Positions 27,029-36,038 of a stretch of DNA of 61,221 bases are shown here, piece after piece. The translations under genes and the position numbers were made by a program. The notes under the pieces are model-generated. The model was not told where the DNA came from. It searched no databases and was given only the letters and a program-made list of their open reading frames with translations. The stretch comes from Candidatus Gastranaerophilales bacterium (GTDB lineage Bacteria > Cyanobacteriota > Vampirovibrionia > Gastranaerophilales > Gastranaerophilaceae): positions 1 through 61,221 of the forward strand of contig CANPYC010000010.1 of NCBI GenBank assembly GCA_947587615.1. The letters run 5' to 3'. Numbering within the stretch: position 1 is the stretch's first letter; each line of letters opens with the position of its first letter.

Positions 27029-28381
27029 TTGTTGTCAGTTATAAAAGATAATATTAAAGATTATTTCAAAAAAAATTTTAAATTATTAATATTTATTCTT
27101 ATTTTTGCAATTGTATGTTCTATCTATAATCTTAATTTACAAACAATAAATATGTTTTTCAAAAGAGGAATTATTCTTGAATACTCAATTCTTCCTCAAA
27201 ACAAAATTGATAAAGAGCAAATGGAAAACAGACTTGCAAAGCTTGGAGTTAAATATTCCTTTATAGAAACGCCGCAAAATTTGTCTTATTCGGCTTACGA
27301 CCCTGACGGTGATTTAATTCAAAGTACTCTATTGGTAGGGCTTGCAATCTTACCTGATAAGACCAAAATTAACTTAATTAATTCAATATCTGATTATGTT
27401 TTTGATGCTTCACCAAACTCAAAATTAATTGATGTAAGAAAAATGAATGACTATTATTCAAAATCTTACAGTGCTTTTTTAAGATTTTTAGGGCTTGTTT
27501 TGTCAAGCTTTTGCATTTGGATAATATTAATCTATCTTTTGTCGGACGGCAAAAAATTCATGAAAAATTCAAGAGAAACTTTTAAAAATTTCCTTACTCA
27601 AAAAAAGAATGCCTTTTTAAACTTCGTTAAAAATACCAAAGAAAAAGGCTTTGGCTATTTTATCAAGTGTCTTTTGTTTGATGACAATAATAAAGAAGAT
27701 GAAGAAATTAACTTTACCAAAGAAATTATAACGACAATTGTTTTTGTTGTAATTTGCGTAATTCTAATTCGCTATTTTATCGGTGAACTTCGCTGGATAC
27801 CTTCAAGCTCAATGTATCCGACAATTTTAGAGCATGATAGAGTTTTTGTTGAAAAACTTGATTACCCCAAAAAAGAAATAAAAAGAGGGGATATTCTTGT
27901 TTTTTATCCTCCGCAAAGTATTTTATCAAATTCGCCTTTAGCAATATTTTCAAGGTTATCAGGAATATTTTGTAAAGATATTGCATACATTAAAAGAACA
28001 ATAGGGCTTCCGGGCGAGAAATTTGAAATAAAATATGACGAAGCAAAAAATGAATATAGAGTATATATTAACGACGTTGCGCTCAATGAACCTTACATAA
28101 GTTCAAGACAAAATTGGACTTCATGTGATAGTGAAGAAGTAAATTGCGGGCCTTTTATAATACCGAAAAACAATTACTTTATGATGGGTGATAATCGAGG
28201 AAACTCGAAAGACAGCCGTTTTTGGGGCTTTTTAGATAAAGATAGGGTAATAGGCAGAGCAAACTTTATGTTTTTCCCGATTAGAAGAATCAATCTTTTG
28301 AAGGATAAATATTTACTTTTAAATAAGCAAAAATATGGTGCAAGTACAATTCAATACAACTATATCATCAATAGGTATTAA
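27029..28381 (+). CDS. lepB: signal peptidase I with large N-terminal extension
   Basis: The 450-aa protein starts at TTG 27029 with AAGGAG 7 nt upstream. The C-terminal 215 residues are a type I signal peptidase: a membrane segment, then RWIPSSSMYPTILEHDRVFV with the catalytic Ser, RGDILVFYPP, DIAYIKRTIGLPGEKFEIK with the catalytic Lys, and MGDNRGNSKDSRFWGFL. It cuts signal peptides at the periplasmic face of the inner membrane. The first about 235 residues are unusual: a membrane segment (LLIFILIFAIVCSIY), about 110 extracytoplasmic residues that I cannot assign, a second membrane segment (LGLVLSSFCIWIILIYLL) and a Lys-rich cytosolic loop. Usual enzymes have 170-320 residues. Confidence 0.9.
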   Translation: MLSVIKDNIKDYFKKNFKLLIFILIFAIVCSIYNLNLQTINMFFKRGIILEYSILPQNKIDKEQMENRLAKLGVKYSFIETPQNLSYSAYDPDGDLIQSTLLVGLAILPDKTKINLINSISDYVFDASPNSKLIDVRKMNDYYSKSYSAFLRFLGLVLSSFCIWIILIYLLSDGKKFMKNSRETFKNFLTQKKNAFLNFVKNTKEKGFGYFIKCLLFDDNNKEDEEINFTKEIITTIVFVVICVILIRYFIGELRWIPSSSMYPTILEHDRVFVEKLDYPKKEIKRGDILVFYPPQSILSNSPLAIFSRLSGIFCKDIAYIKRTIGLPGEKFEIKYDEAKNEYRVYINDVALNEPYISSRQNWTSCDSEEVNCGPFIIPKNNYFMMGDNRGNSKDSRFWGFLDKDRVIGRANFMFFPIRRINLLKDKYLLLNKQKYGASTIQYNYIINRY

Positions 28382-28395
28382 TTTTTATTTAAAAT

Positions 28396-28425
28396 TTGAC
28401 ACATGAACATTTTTTATAGTCTAAT
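28396..28425 (+). promoter_or_regulatory. sigma70-type promoter for smc-scpAB
   Basis: TTGACA (28396-28401), an 18-bp spacer and TCTAAT (28420-28425, five of six matches) lie 39 bp before the smc ATG. Confidence 0.55.
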
Positions 28426-28463
28426 TATATTGCTAGACTGTTTAGAGTTCATAAAAAATTTAA

Positions 28464-31400
28464 ATGTACATAAAAGAAATTGAAATAGACAATTTTAAAT
28501 CTTTTGCAAATAAAATCACCGTTCCATTCCTTAAAGGCTTTACTGCAATTTCAGGGCCAAACGGCTCAGGAAAAAGTAATATTATAGATAGTGTCTTATT
28601 TGCGCTCGGTTTATCAACCGCAAGAGCTCTGCGCTCGGAACAAGGCGCTGCCGATTTAATTACAAACCATAATAAACGTGGGGAAGCAAGCGTTAAAGTT
28701 ACTTTTGGAATGGATAACGAAGAAGAAATTTCAATAAAAAGATATATTAAAAAAGCAAAAAACGGTATTCAATCAAACTATTATTTTAACGATAGACCTG
28801 CAACCCTGACTCAAATTCATATGGAATTAGAAAAATATAATATTTCTCCAAACAGTTATAATATTATGATGCAAGGCGATGTTACAGAGATTACCAAGTG
28901 TTCTGCGATTGAAAGAAGAAAAATACTTGATGAAATAGCAGGTACTGCCGATTTTGACAGAAAAATTGCTCTTGCAAGCGAGCAAATTCAAAGTGTTGAA
29001 GATAGAGTTAATAATACAAATATTTTAATTAATGAAATCGATTCTCAAATTGAGCAATTAAAGCAAGAAAGAGAAGTTGCCCTAAAATATAATGAATATA
29101 AAAAAGAAAAAACAGAGCTTGAAAATAAAATTCAAGCTGCAAAATATTTTGATACAAAAAGAGCACTGGAGCTTGTTCATCAAAATATCCTAAACGCTTC
29201 AAAAGAAAAAAAAGAGCTAAATGAAAGATTAAAAGAATTTGAGTCAAAAATTCAAGATTTAAAATTAAAATATGATGAAATAAATACTGCCGTAAAAGCG
29301 CAAGGAGAAGAAAAACAGCTTGAAGTTAAAAAAACGGCTGAAGAAAAAAAAGGTGAAATTGAAAGAAAGAAAAGCGCAATAGCTCAAAGCGAAAAAACCG
29401 CTCTTGATAACTTAAAAACAATTGAAAGCTATAAAAACGGTATTGAAGTTCAAAAACAAAAAATCGTTGAATTTGAAAATGCCATTAAAGAAAAAAATAA
29501 ACAGCTTGAAAAACTGGAAGCCGATTTAAAAAATAAAAAAGATGAGCTCGATAAAATCATCTTAGAGATGACGGGGCTTAATAAATCCGCCGATGAACAT
29601 ATCCAAAACAGAAATAAAATAAGAAAAGAGCTTGATGAGCTCAACGACAGTGAAACTCAAATAATAAAAGAACAACTGCCAAAAGAAGCTGACTATAAAA
29701 ATAATGAAGAAAAAATTGCTCAAACAAAAGAACAAATTACAAAGCTTCAAAATGCGCTTAAAAACTTTACTGATGAAAAAGATAAATTAAATCTTCAAAT
29801 TGAAACACTTCAAAAAGAAGTTGAAGAATGTAAAATAATTCAAACAAAAACATTTGAAGAGCTTGATTCAACAAGTGCCAAAAAAGATGATACATATTTT
29901 AAATTAAACCAAGCTCAAAAAAGAATAGCGATTTTAGAAGCAAATAAAAATGCTTATAAATCGGTCGGCATGGGTGCAGGGGTTGAAGCGGTTATGAGAG
30001 CCGGTTTTGAGGGGGTTCATCAACCTTTGGCACAATTAGCCGATGTTGAAGCGGATTACTCCGAAGCCATATCAACGGCAATGGGTTCACGTGCTTTTTC
30101 AATTGTTGTTGATAGTCAAGATGTTGCATATAATGCCATAAGACACCTAAGGTCACTGGGGCGTGATAGAGCCTCATTTATACCTCTTGATATTATAAAT
30201 AAAGCGCCAAAAAAAATGGCACTTCCAAAAGAAAAAGGGGTAATTGATTTTGCAATTAATTTAATAGATTTTGATGACAAATATCTTGACGCTTTTTATT
30301 TTGCGCTTGGTGAAACAGTTGTTGTTGAAGATGAAAACTGTGCTAAAAAACTTGCAAGAAAATATAGAGTTGTAACGCTTGATGGAGATATAACGGAAAA
30401 AAGCGGGCTTATAACGGGCGGAGCTAAAAAAAGAAGTACATCATTTTTTGATAAAACACAGGAGCGTGAACTTGAAAAACATAAAAAACTTTTATCACAA
30501 CTTGAAAAAGAGTTGGCAGAATTATCTCAAAAAGAAAAAGATTTAAAAAGAAGAAATGAAGAAACAAGACAACTCTATAGCACCTCTTTAAGCGCTTTAA
30601 ACGGAGCTAAAATCGAGCTTAAAAATTTAATATCAAATAATGAAAATTCATCTAAAGTAATCGAAGAAAGTGAAATTCAGCTTAAAGAACTTAAAGAAAA
30701 AAATTCAAAACTATCTAAAGAGCTTGATTTAATTGAAGGAAAAAGAATAAAACTTCAGGATAAAATTCTATCTAAACAAGAGGAATTAAAAGAAGTAGAA
30801 AAATTAATTGATGAAGGCGAACTAAAAAAATTAAGGGAAAAAACGCAATCTAAAGAAGATGAAATTAAAAATATCGAAAAAGAAATAATGATAACTCAAA
30901 ATGAGATTGAAAAAGACGAAAACCAAATAAAATTCCAACAAACTCAAATCTCAATTCGAGAAAACGATATTAAAAAGCTGACATCCGATAACATCCTTCT
31001 AAAAGAAGATAAAGAGCGCTTTCAAGATGAAATTAAAGAAGTTGAAAAAGTCTTAGCTGAGCTTGAAATTGAAATAAAAGAGCTTGGAAAAAATCTTGTA
31101 GAACTGCAAGAAAAAAGGGATAAAATTCAAGAAGAATTATTAAGCGAAAAAACCTTAAAAAATAAAGCTCAAGATGACCTAGAGCGCTTAGCAGAACAGG
31201 AAGAAAGCTATAGGGCAAGAAGGCGGGAATTAGAGCCGATTTTAGAAAATATTGTAAAAGAATTTAATGAGGCAAATATAAAAATAGAAAGTCTTGAAAA
31301 ATCGGATATATCGCTTGATGAAATAAATTCTAAAATTGCAAAGCTCCAAAAGAAAATGGAAGCGCTTGAGCCTGTTAATATGAGAGCGCTTACCGCCTAT

Positions 31401-31961
31401 GATGAAACAATGGAGCGCCAGCTTGGCTACAAGGAAAAAGTAGCGACTCTGGAAAATGAAAAAAATGAAATTAAAACAAGGATGAACGGCTATCAAGGGC
31501 TTAAAAAAGAAACGTTTTTAGAAGCATATCATGCGATTAATAAAAACTTTAAAGAAGTTTTTGCTCAAATATCTGAAGGCGAAGGTTCGCTTTTGCTTGA
31601 AAATGAAAAAGACCCGTTTTCAGGAGGGCTTACGTTTGTTGCTAATATTAGAGATAAGAAAAATCAAAAACTTGCCGGCATGTCGGGTGGCGAGAAATCT
31701 TTAACGGCATTAGCTTTTGTATTTGCTATTCAAAAATATATGCCTTCTCCTTTTTATGCTTTTGATGAAGTTGATATGCACTTAGATGGGCCAAACGTTG
31801 AAAGACTTTCAAATATAATAACAAATCAATCAAAAACAGCGCAGTTTATTGTTGTATCTTTAAGAAAACCAATGCTTGATAATGCAGACAGGCTGATTGG
31901 CGTAACTCAAAAAAATAAAGGTGTTACAAAAGTTTTGGGAGTAGCGGGTAAAGATGAATAA
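28464..31961 (+). CDS. smc: chromosome segregation ATPase SMC
   Basis: The 1165-aa protein has the SMC plan: N-terminal Walker A GPNGSGKSNIIDSVLFALGL, a long coiled coil, a hinge around residues 500-640 (GVEAVMRAGFEGVHQPLAQL), a return coiled coil, and a C-terminal head with the signature LAGMSGGEKSLTALAF and Walker B PSPFYAFDEVDMHLDGPN. SMC dimers with ScpA and ScpB extrude DNA loops to organise and separate the chromosome. No good ribosome site is obvious before the ATG. The gene overlaps scpA by 8 nt. Confidence 0.97.
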   Translation: MYIKEIEIDNFKSFANKITVPFLKGFTAISGPNGSGKSNIIDSVLFALGLSTARALRSEQGAADLITNHNKRGEASVKVTFGMDNEEEISIKRYIKKAKNGIQSNYYFNDRPATLTQIHMELEKYNISPNSYNIMMQGDVTEITKCSAIERRKILDEIAGTADFDRKIALASEQIQSVEDRVNNTNILINEIDSQIEQLKQEREVALKYNEYKKEKTELENKIQAAKYFDTKRALELVHQNILNASKEKKELNERLKEFESKIQDLKLKYDEINTAVKAQGEEKQLEVKKTAEEKKGEIERKKSAIAQSEKTALDNLKTIESYKNGIEVQKQKIVEFENAIKEKNKQLEKLEADLKNKKDELDKIILEMTGLNKSADEHIQNRNKIRKELDELNDSETQIIKEQLPKEADYKNNEEKIAQTKEQITKLQNALKNFTDEKDKLNLQIETLQKEVEECKIIQTKTFEELDSTSAKKDDTYFKLNQAQKRIAILEANKNAYKSVGMGAGVEAVMRAGFEGVHQPLAQLADVEADYSEAISTAMGSRAFSIVVDSQDVAYNAIRHLRSLGRDRASFIPLDIINKAPKKMALPKEKGVIDFAINLIDFDDKYLDAFYFALGETVVVEDENCAKKLARKYRVVTLDGDITEKSGLITGGAKKRSTSFFDKTQERELEKHKKLLSQLEKELAELSQKEKDLKRRNEETRQLYSTSLSALNGAKIELKNLISNNENSSKVIEESEIQLKELKEKNSKLSKELDLIEGKRIKLQDKILSKQEELKEVEKLIDEGELKKLREKTQSKEDEIKNIEKEIMITQNEIEKDENQIKFQQTQISIRENDIKKLTSDNILLKEDKERFQDEIKEVEKVLAELEIEIKELGKNLVELQEKRDKIQEELLSEKTLKNKAQDDLERLAEQEESYRARRRELEPILENIVKEFNEANIKIESLEKSDISLDEINSKIAKLQKKMEALEPVNMRALTAYDETMERQLGYKEKVATLENEKNEIKTRMNGYQGLKKETFLEAYHAINKNFKEVFAQISEGEGSLLLENEKDPFSGGLTFVANIRDKKNQKLAGMSGGEKSLTALAFVFAIQKYMPSPFYAFDEVDMHLDGPNVERLSNIITNQSKTAQFIVVSLRKPMLDNADRLIGVTQKNKGVTKVLGVAGKDE

Positions 31962-32841
31962 TACAAACGCTATAAATGATTTTTATACCCACAACCCTAA
32001 AGTTTTGGAAGAAATCCAAGTGTTGGATGCTACCGTTGATTTTAGCGCAAATGTTGAATTTGTATCAAAATCGGGCATGAAAAAAAATGTCCAAACAGAC
32101 GCTATTGAAATTATTTTAGATTTAGTTAAACTTGGAAAAATTGACCCTTGGAATATTGATATTGTTGACTTATACGATAAATATATGGAGCGAATTAAGG
32201 AGCTGAAGCTTGAAAACCTTCGCTCTGTCGGAAAAGCGCTTTTATTTTCTTCAACTTTGTTAAAAATTAAATCAGATATCTTGCAGGGAATATCGATTAA
32301 CGATTTTATGCCTGAACCGTTGGATTATTTTGAAGATGATTATATGTCGGATGATGTTGAACAAATGCAAATACCTTCAAATAACGTCATATCTTTTGAT
32401 GAAGTGTTGCAGAGAAGAACATCTGTTCGCTTAAATCGAAAAAGAACGGTAACCTTGAAAGATTTAATCCGCCATATTCAATTTTATGAAGATTTAGAAA
32501 AAAAATATGCAATTAAAAACGCACTTGATAGAAAAGAAAGACGTGTTCGCAACTATTCAAAATTAAAAACGGAAGAAATTAAAGAACTTGCGCATGAAGA
32601 ATATGTTGAAGAAGTAGTTGAGCGTATGCGCCAGAATTTAGCTCAAATTTTATCAAGAGAAGAAAATATTGAACTGAGAGAGCTTTGTTTATTGGGGTTT
32701 GATAAAAGCTCCGCTTTTATTGCACTTTTGTTTTTAGCAAGAAGCGGCGAATATGATATTTTTCAAAAAGAATTTTATGGGAAACTCTATGCGACAAAAG
32801 CAAATTCTATAAAAGACAGTAAGGAAGACGAGGAAAGCTGA
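31954..32841 (+). CDS. scpA: segregation and condensation protein A (kleisin)
   Basis: The 295-aa protein carries the ScpA N-terminal block AIEIILDLVKLGKIDPWNIDI, followed by YDKYMERIKEL and a helical C-terminal winged-helix domain ending in CLLGFDKSSAFIALLFLARSG. ScpA is the kleisin that bridges the SMC heads and binds ScpB. It overlaps smc at its start and shares its last base with the ATG of scpB, so all three subunits of the condensin complex are made from one coupled transcript. It has a roughly 40-residue N-terminal extension before the conserved domain. Confidence 0.95.
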   Translation: MNNTNAINDFYTHNPKVLEEIQVLDATVDFSANVEFVSKSGMKKNVQTDAIEIILDLVKLGKIDPWNIDIVDLYDKYMERIKELKLENLRSVGKALLFSSTLLKIKSDILQGISINDFMPEPLDYFEDDYMSDDVEQMQIPSNNVISFDEVLQRRTSVRLNRKRTVTLKDLIRHIQFYEDLEKKYAIKNALDRKERRVRNYSKLKTEEIKELAHEEYVEEVVERMRQNLAQILSREENIELRELCLLGFDKSSAFIALLFLARSGEYDIFQKEFYGKLYATKANSIKDSKEDEES

Positions 32842-33353
32842 TGGAAGTTGAAGAGCTAAAATCTAAAATTGAAGCGGTTTTATTTATAACTTCTAAAGCT
32901 ATGCAGCCAAGTGAAATTGCGCAGATTTTAGAAGTTGATGTTGAGGGAGTTGAGCAGGCACTTTTAGACTTGATGTTTGACTATTCATCTCGCAACGGTG
33001 CGCTTGAAATTGATGACGAGGATGGTTATATTATTCAGGTTAAAGCAGAACACATGGATATTGTTGAAAAGCTCTGTCCTGTTGAATTAAAACCGGCAGT
33101 CTTAAAAACACTTACCGTTATTGCTCTTAAAGAACCTATAAGGCAATCATATCTAAAAGAAATTCGCCCGAGTGCCTATGAACATATTGCGGAATTATTG
33201 GAGCAAGGGCTGATTTCAAAAACCAAAGATAAAAACGGAAGAAGTTTTAATTTAAGGACAACAAAAAAGTTTCAGGAGTATTTTAAACTCAAGGGCGATA
33301 TTAAAGCTCTTGTTCAAAGGCTTGATACTACTGAGGATTTAAAAAATCTGTAG
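32841..33353 (+). CDS. scpB: segregation and condensation protein B
   Basis: The 170-aa protein has two winged-helix units: LKSKIEAVLFITSKAMQPSEIAQIL at the start and PAVLKTLTVIALKEPIRQSYLKEIRPSAYEHI in the middle, followed by LLEQGLISKT, all typical of ScpB. Dimers bind the ScpA linker in the SMC complex. The C-terminus is short. It overlaps scpA by one base (TGATG), and its TAG stop directly abuts the ATG of the ribonucleotide-reductase-like gene. Confidence 0.95.
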   Translation: MEVEELKSKIEAVLFITSKAMQPSEIAQILEVDVEGVEQALLDLMFDYSSRNGALEIDDEDGYIIQVKAEHMDIVEKLCPVELKPAVLKTLTVIALKEPIRQSYLKEIRPSAYEHIAELLEQGLISKTKDKNGRSFNLRTTKKFQEYFKLKGDIKALVQRLDTTEDLKNL

Positions 33354-34637
33354 ATGATAATTAATTCAATTAACAATATTTCTAAAATTCAACAAGGCTA
33401 TATACAAAAACCGGTATATGCTATGCCTTATGATAGTTATAGCGTTGAAAATCCAAATATTGATAAGAAAGTTTTAATTGAAAAAGATATAATTGATAAA
33501 AATACAAATATAAATGAATTTTTTAGCAAAATTTCAAAAAGTATTTTTGGCGCTTCAAATATGACTCATCCTTTTGAAAAACTGCTTCAATTGGGTTATG
33601 TCAGCCTTTCAAGTTCAATGTATTCAAATTTATCTAATCCGAAAAGCGCAATCGGGCTTGAATTAGACCCTAAAAAAACTCCGATACAAAATTGTGCAAA
33701 ATTAGAAGAATACATAAAAGACGGAATTGGTATAGGTGTTAACTTTAGCAAGTTTCAAAACCCGATATCTCAAATAAAACAAATAAATTCTTATTTTTGT
33801 TTCAGGCAAAATACAACTAAAAGACCCCCCGCAGGAATTGCCCTATTAAACATAAATCACCCGAAAATCCTTGATTTTATTGCTCTAAAAGATAATAGGG
33901 ATTATAAAAATTGGTGTTTTGATTTATCCGTTGTTGTTGATGACGAGTTTTTTTCAAAACTTCAAAATAACGATGATATAGAGCTTTCTGACGGGTCAAA
34001 ACTTAATTCAAGAGTAATTTATAATAAACTTTTGTTTTCAATGTTAAAATCAGGCGAACCGGGAATAATTTTTTCAAATAAAAAAGACTACACTTGCGAT
34101 TGCTGTGCTGCAAGCGAGCTAAAACCAAACGAAGGATTAACCTTAGCGCATATAAATCTTTCTAAATTCTATAACCCCAAAACAAATTCGCTTGATTATT
34201 CTTTTTTGGATAACGCTTCAAATACCTTGTCTTGTGCGCTAAAGCTTGTTGAAAAAGACGGTTTTATTGGTGTTGTCGGCTATCAGGAGCTTTTAGACAA
34301 GCTAAATCTTAAATACGGATCTGATGAAGCAATTAAAACTCTTGAAAATTGTCTTAAAATAATTCAAAAACAAGCAAAAAACAAAGATTTAAAACTTGCA
34401 ATCTCTCCGACAGGGACAATTTCAAGACTTCTTAAAACAACACCTTCAATTGAACCTAAAACCAATCAGGATATAACATATTATCAGGAACTTGATACAA
34501 TGGCTGCCGCTCAAAAGTATCTTGATGGCGGAATATCCAAAACAATTAAATTAAAAGACGGCTATACAACAAATGATATTGATAAAATTGTAAGATATGC
34601 CAAACAAAAAGGCATAAAAGGGCTAAGCGTTTTTTAA
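33354..34637 (+). CDS. small, divergent ribonucleotide reductase large-subunit-like protein, probably not a normal RNR
   Basis: The 427-aa protein aligns by eye with class II (NrdJ-type) RNR blocks: RPPAGIALLNINHPKILDFI matches the usual RRGA..hL...HPDI..FI, GEPGIIFSNK matches GEPGI.F.., LAHINLSKF matches LG.INLSKF and SPTGTISRLLKTTPSIEP matches APTGTIS....TS.GIEP. It is much shorter than a full NrdJ (700 or more) and lacks an ATP cone. In the finger-loop region, where RNRs have NPCGE, I read DCCAA: the Cys could remain, but the catalytic Asn and Glu are replaced, so normal reduction of ribonucleotides is doubtful. The ATG abuts the scpB stop, so it is probably made with the condensin genes. 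Role unknown. Confidence 0.6.
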   Translation: MIINSINNISKIQQGYIQKPVYAMPYDSYSVENPNIDKKVLIEKDIIDKNTNINEFFSKISKSIFGASNMTHPFEKLLQLGYVSLSSSMYSNLSNPKSAIGLELDPKKTPIQNCAKLEEYIKDGIGIGVNFSKFQNPISQIKQINSYFCFRQNTTKRPPAGIALLNINHPKILDFIALKDNRDYKNWCFDLSVVVDDEFFSKLQNNDDIELSDGSKLNSRVIYNKLLFSMLKSGEPGIIFSNKKDYTCDCCAASELKPNEGLTLAHINLSKFYNPKTNSLDYSFLDNASNTLSCALKLVEKDGFIGVVGYQELLDKLNLKYGSDEAIKTLENCLKIIQKQAKNKDLKLAISPTGTISRLLKTTPSIEPKTNQDITYYQELDTMAAAQKYLDGGISKTIKLKDGYTTNDIDKIVRYAKQKGIKGLSVF

Positions 34638-34697
34638 AGCCTATATTTTAATTTAGAAACGTTGTTTTAATTTTTATTTTGCCAATCAGTTTTTTGG

Positions 34698-35573
34698 TTA
34701 ATTTTCTCGAGTTAATTTCCCGTTTTTCATTACGTAGTATTCTTCTTCGCTTGAAGAAAATCTGACATTCTTTTTATAGTCATACAGCGTGTTATCCATG
34801 AAATAATATTCTTCTTGGGTTTGGGTTGTTATTTTATCATTGCTGGTGTTTTTATAAAAACTCAAAAGCTTATCATCCGAGAATTCATACTGCTCTTCAA
34901 CAAAATTTGTTTCGTCAGGTTTTTCAACTATATTTCTGCTGTAACCATAGCTGCCTTTATCATATTGAGAATAAGAATCGGAAACAAGTTTTGTACCGTC
35001 TATAAGACGTTTCTCCCGTCTGAAATTAACTCCCGCTGTCGGATTATATCGGGTAATAACATCAAAAGTATCACCACCCTTAGCTTCTTCGGTTTTAATA
35101 TAACCGTCTTCAAATAATTCAGTTTTTCTTATAACATTTTTACCTGTTGAATCGTATTCTTTCATTATAATTTTTTCAGAACCGTCTTTTACTTGTTCTT
35201 TTTCAAAGCTTCTTGCTAAAACGCCGTTTTGAATAACATCCAAGTAGTTATTATTCTTTCCTTCTTCAAGTAATTTATTCACGGTGTCAAGCGTATTTAG
35301 GGAGTTTTGATTTAAAGTATCGATATTTTGTTTAATTTTTATAGAATTTTCAAGAATTTGTTTTGCATTATTTTCAATCACTGCTGTTTTTTGAGCTTCA
35401 ATTGAACCCAAAGCCAAAGCGCCGATTGCTTGACTGTATTGAGGCGATAGTGTCGATAAATTGTTTTGAAGTTCATAAGCATTATTTTGCATGTTTTGTA
35501 AATTGTTTTGATTATAGTTGATTTGAAAATTGTTCGAGGGATTTAAATTTTGAGCAGCTATGTTTGAAACCAT
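34698..35573 (-). CDS. hypothetical protein, Asn/Gln-rich N-terminus and YD/MORN-like C-terminal strands
   Basis: The 291-aa protein has no signal peptide or membrane segment. Residues 1-60 are very rich in Asn and Gln (NYNQNNLQNMQNNAYELQNN). Residues 60-120 look helical (coiled). The C-terminal 170 residues contain short repeated beta-like units with a Lys/Glu/Tyr pattern (IMKEYDSTGKNVIRKTELFEDGY, QEEYYFMDNTLYDYKKNV, EEEYYVMKNGKL), like MORN or YD-type repeats. I do not recognise the family. It converges on the RNR-like gene. Codon use looks like the neighbours. Confidence 0.6.
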   Translation of the reverse strand: MVSNIAAQNLNPSNNFQINYNQNNLQNMQNNAYELQNNLSTLSPQYSQAIGALALGSIEAQKTAVIENNAKQILENSIKIKQNIDTLNQNSLNTLDTVNKLLEEGKNNNYLDVIQNGVLARSFEKEQVKDGSEKIIMKEYDSTGKNVIRKTELFEDGYIKTEEAKGGDTFDVITRYNPTAGVNFRREKRLIDGTKLVSDSYSQYDKGSYGYSRNIVEKPDETNFVEEQYEFSDDKLLSFYKNTSNDKITTQTQEEYYFMDNTLYDYKKNVRFSSSEEEYYVMKNGKLTREN

Positions 35574-36038
35574 GTTAATTATTCCTTATTATTCTTTTTA
35601 GCATATACAAAACAGATGAAGATAAAAAATTGCTATGTTTTTTAGAATGTTGCAATGTTTTTTGAACTGTTAGAGATGATGGTAAATTAAGCTTTGGCTT
35701 TAAAACATTATGTCTCCGCTTGTTATTATAAGCGCCAAAGCGGCAATCTTTAATTTTGCAGCAAGCATAAATTCAACAAAATTACTATGAGTTAACCCTT
35801 TATAAAACGGTGGACTAAAGACCACCCCCTACGGCTTTTTGTTTTTTATCTTTTTTAGCTACTTTTGCTTCACATATACTCGCTTCATAAACAATCTTTA
35901 TACATGAAAATAATATTTTTCAATCCTCAAAAGACAATTTTAAAACTGTCAAAACAGATAGAAATTAATTGAATTAAACTTAGTACAAATTTATTTTATT
36001 ACTCTTCATAAGAATTTTTACTAAAAGAGTTTCAAAAA
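35574..36038. other. gene-free stretch with a composite repeat and a 22-codon minus-strand frame
   Basis: It holds the composite palindrome-plus-tail repeat at 35775-35835. A very short minus-strand frame (35768-35700) would encode the hydrophobic MLAAKLKIAALALIITSGD and three more residues, but it partly follows the repeat and has no clear ribosome site, so I do not call it a gene. No other feature is seen. Confidence 0.5.
35775..35835 (-). repeat. composite dispersed repeat: palindromic head plus ~38-bp tail
   Basis: On the minus strand the head starts GCCGTAGGGGGTGG and contains the near-palindrome 35826-35809 (GGTGGTCT, TT, AGTCCACC). The tail 35812-35775 starts CACCGTTTTATAAAGG and matches the copies at 591 and 721. 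The copy at 50653-50704 has the same head-tail order. Confidence 0.6.

Noticed and set aside
35700-35768. 22-codon hydrophobic minus-strand frame
   Set aside because: It is too short to judge, has no clear ribosome site and continues from a dispersed repeat copy.
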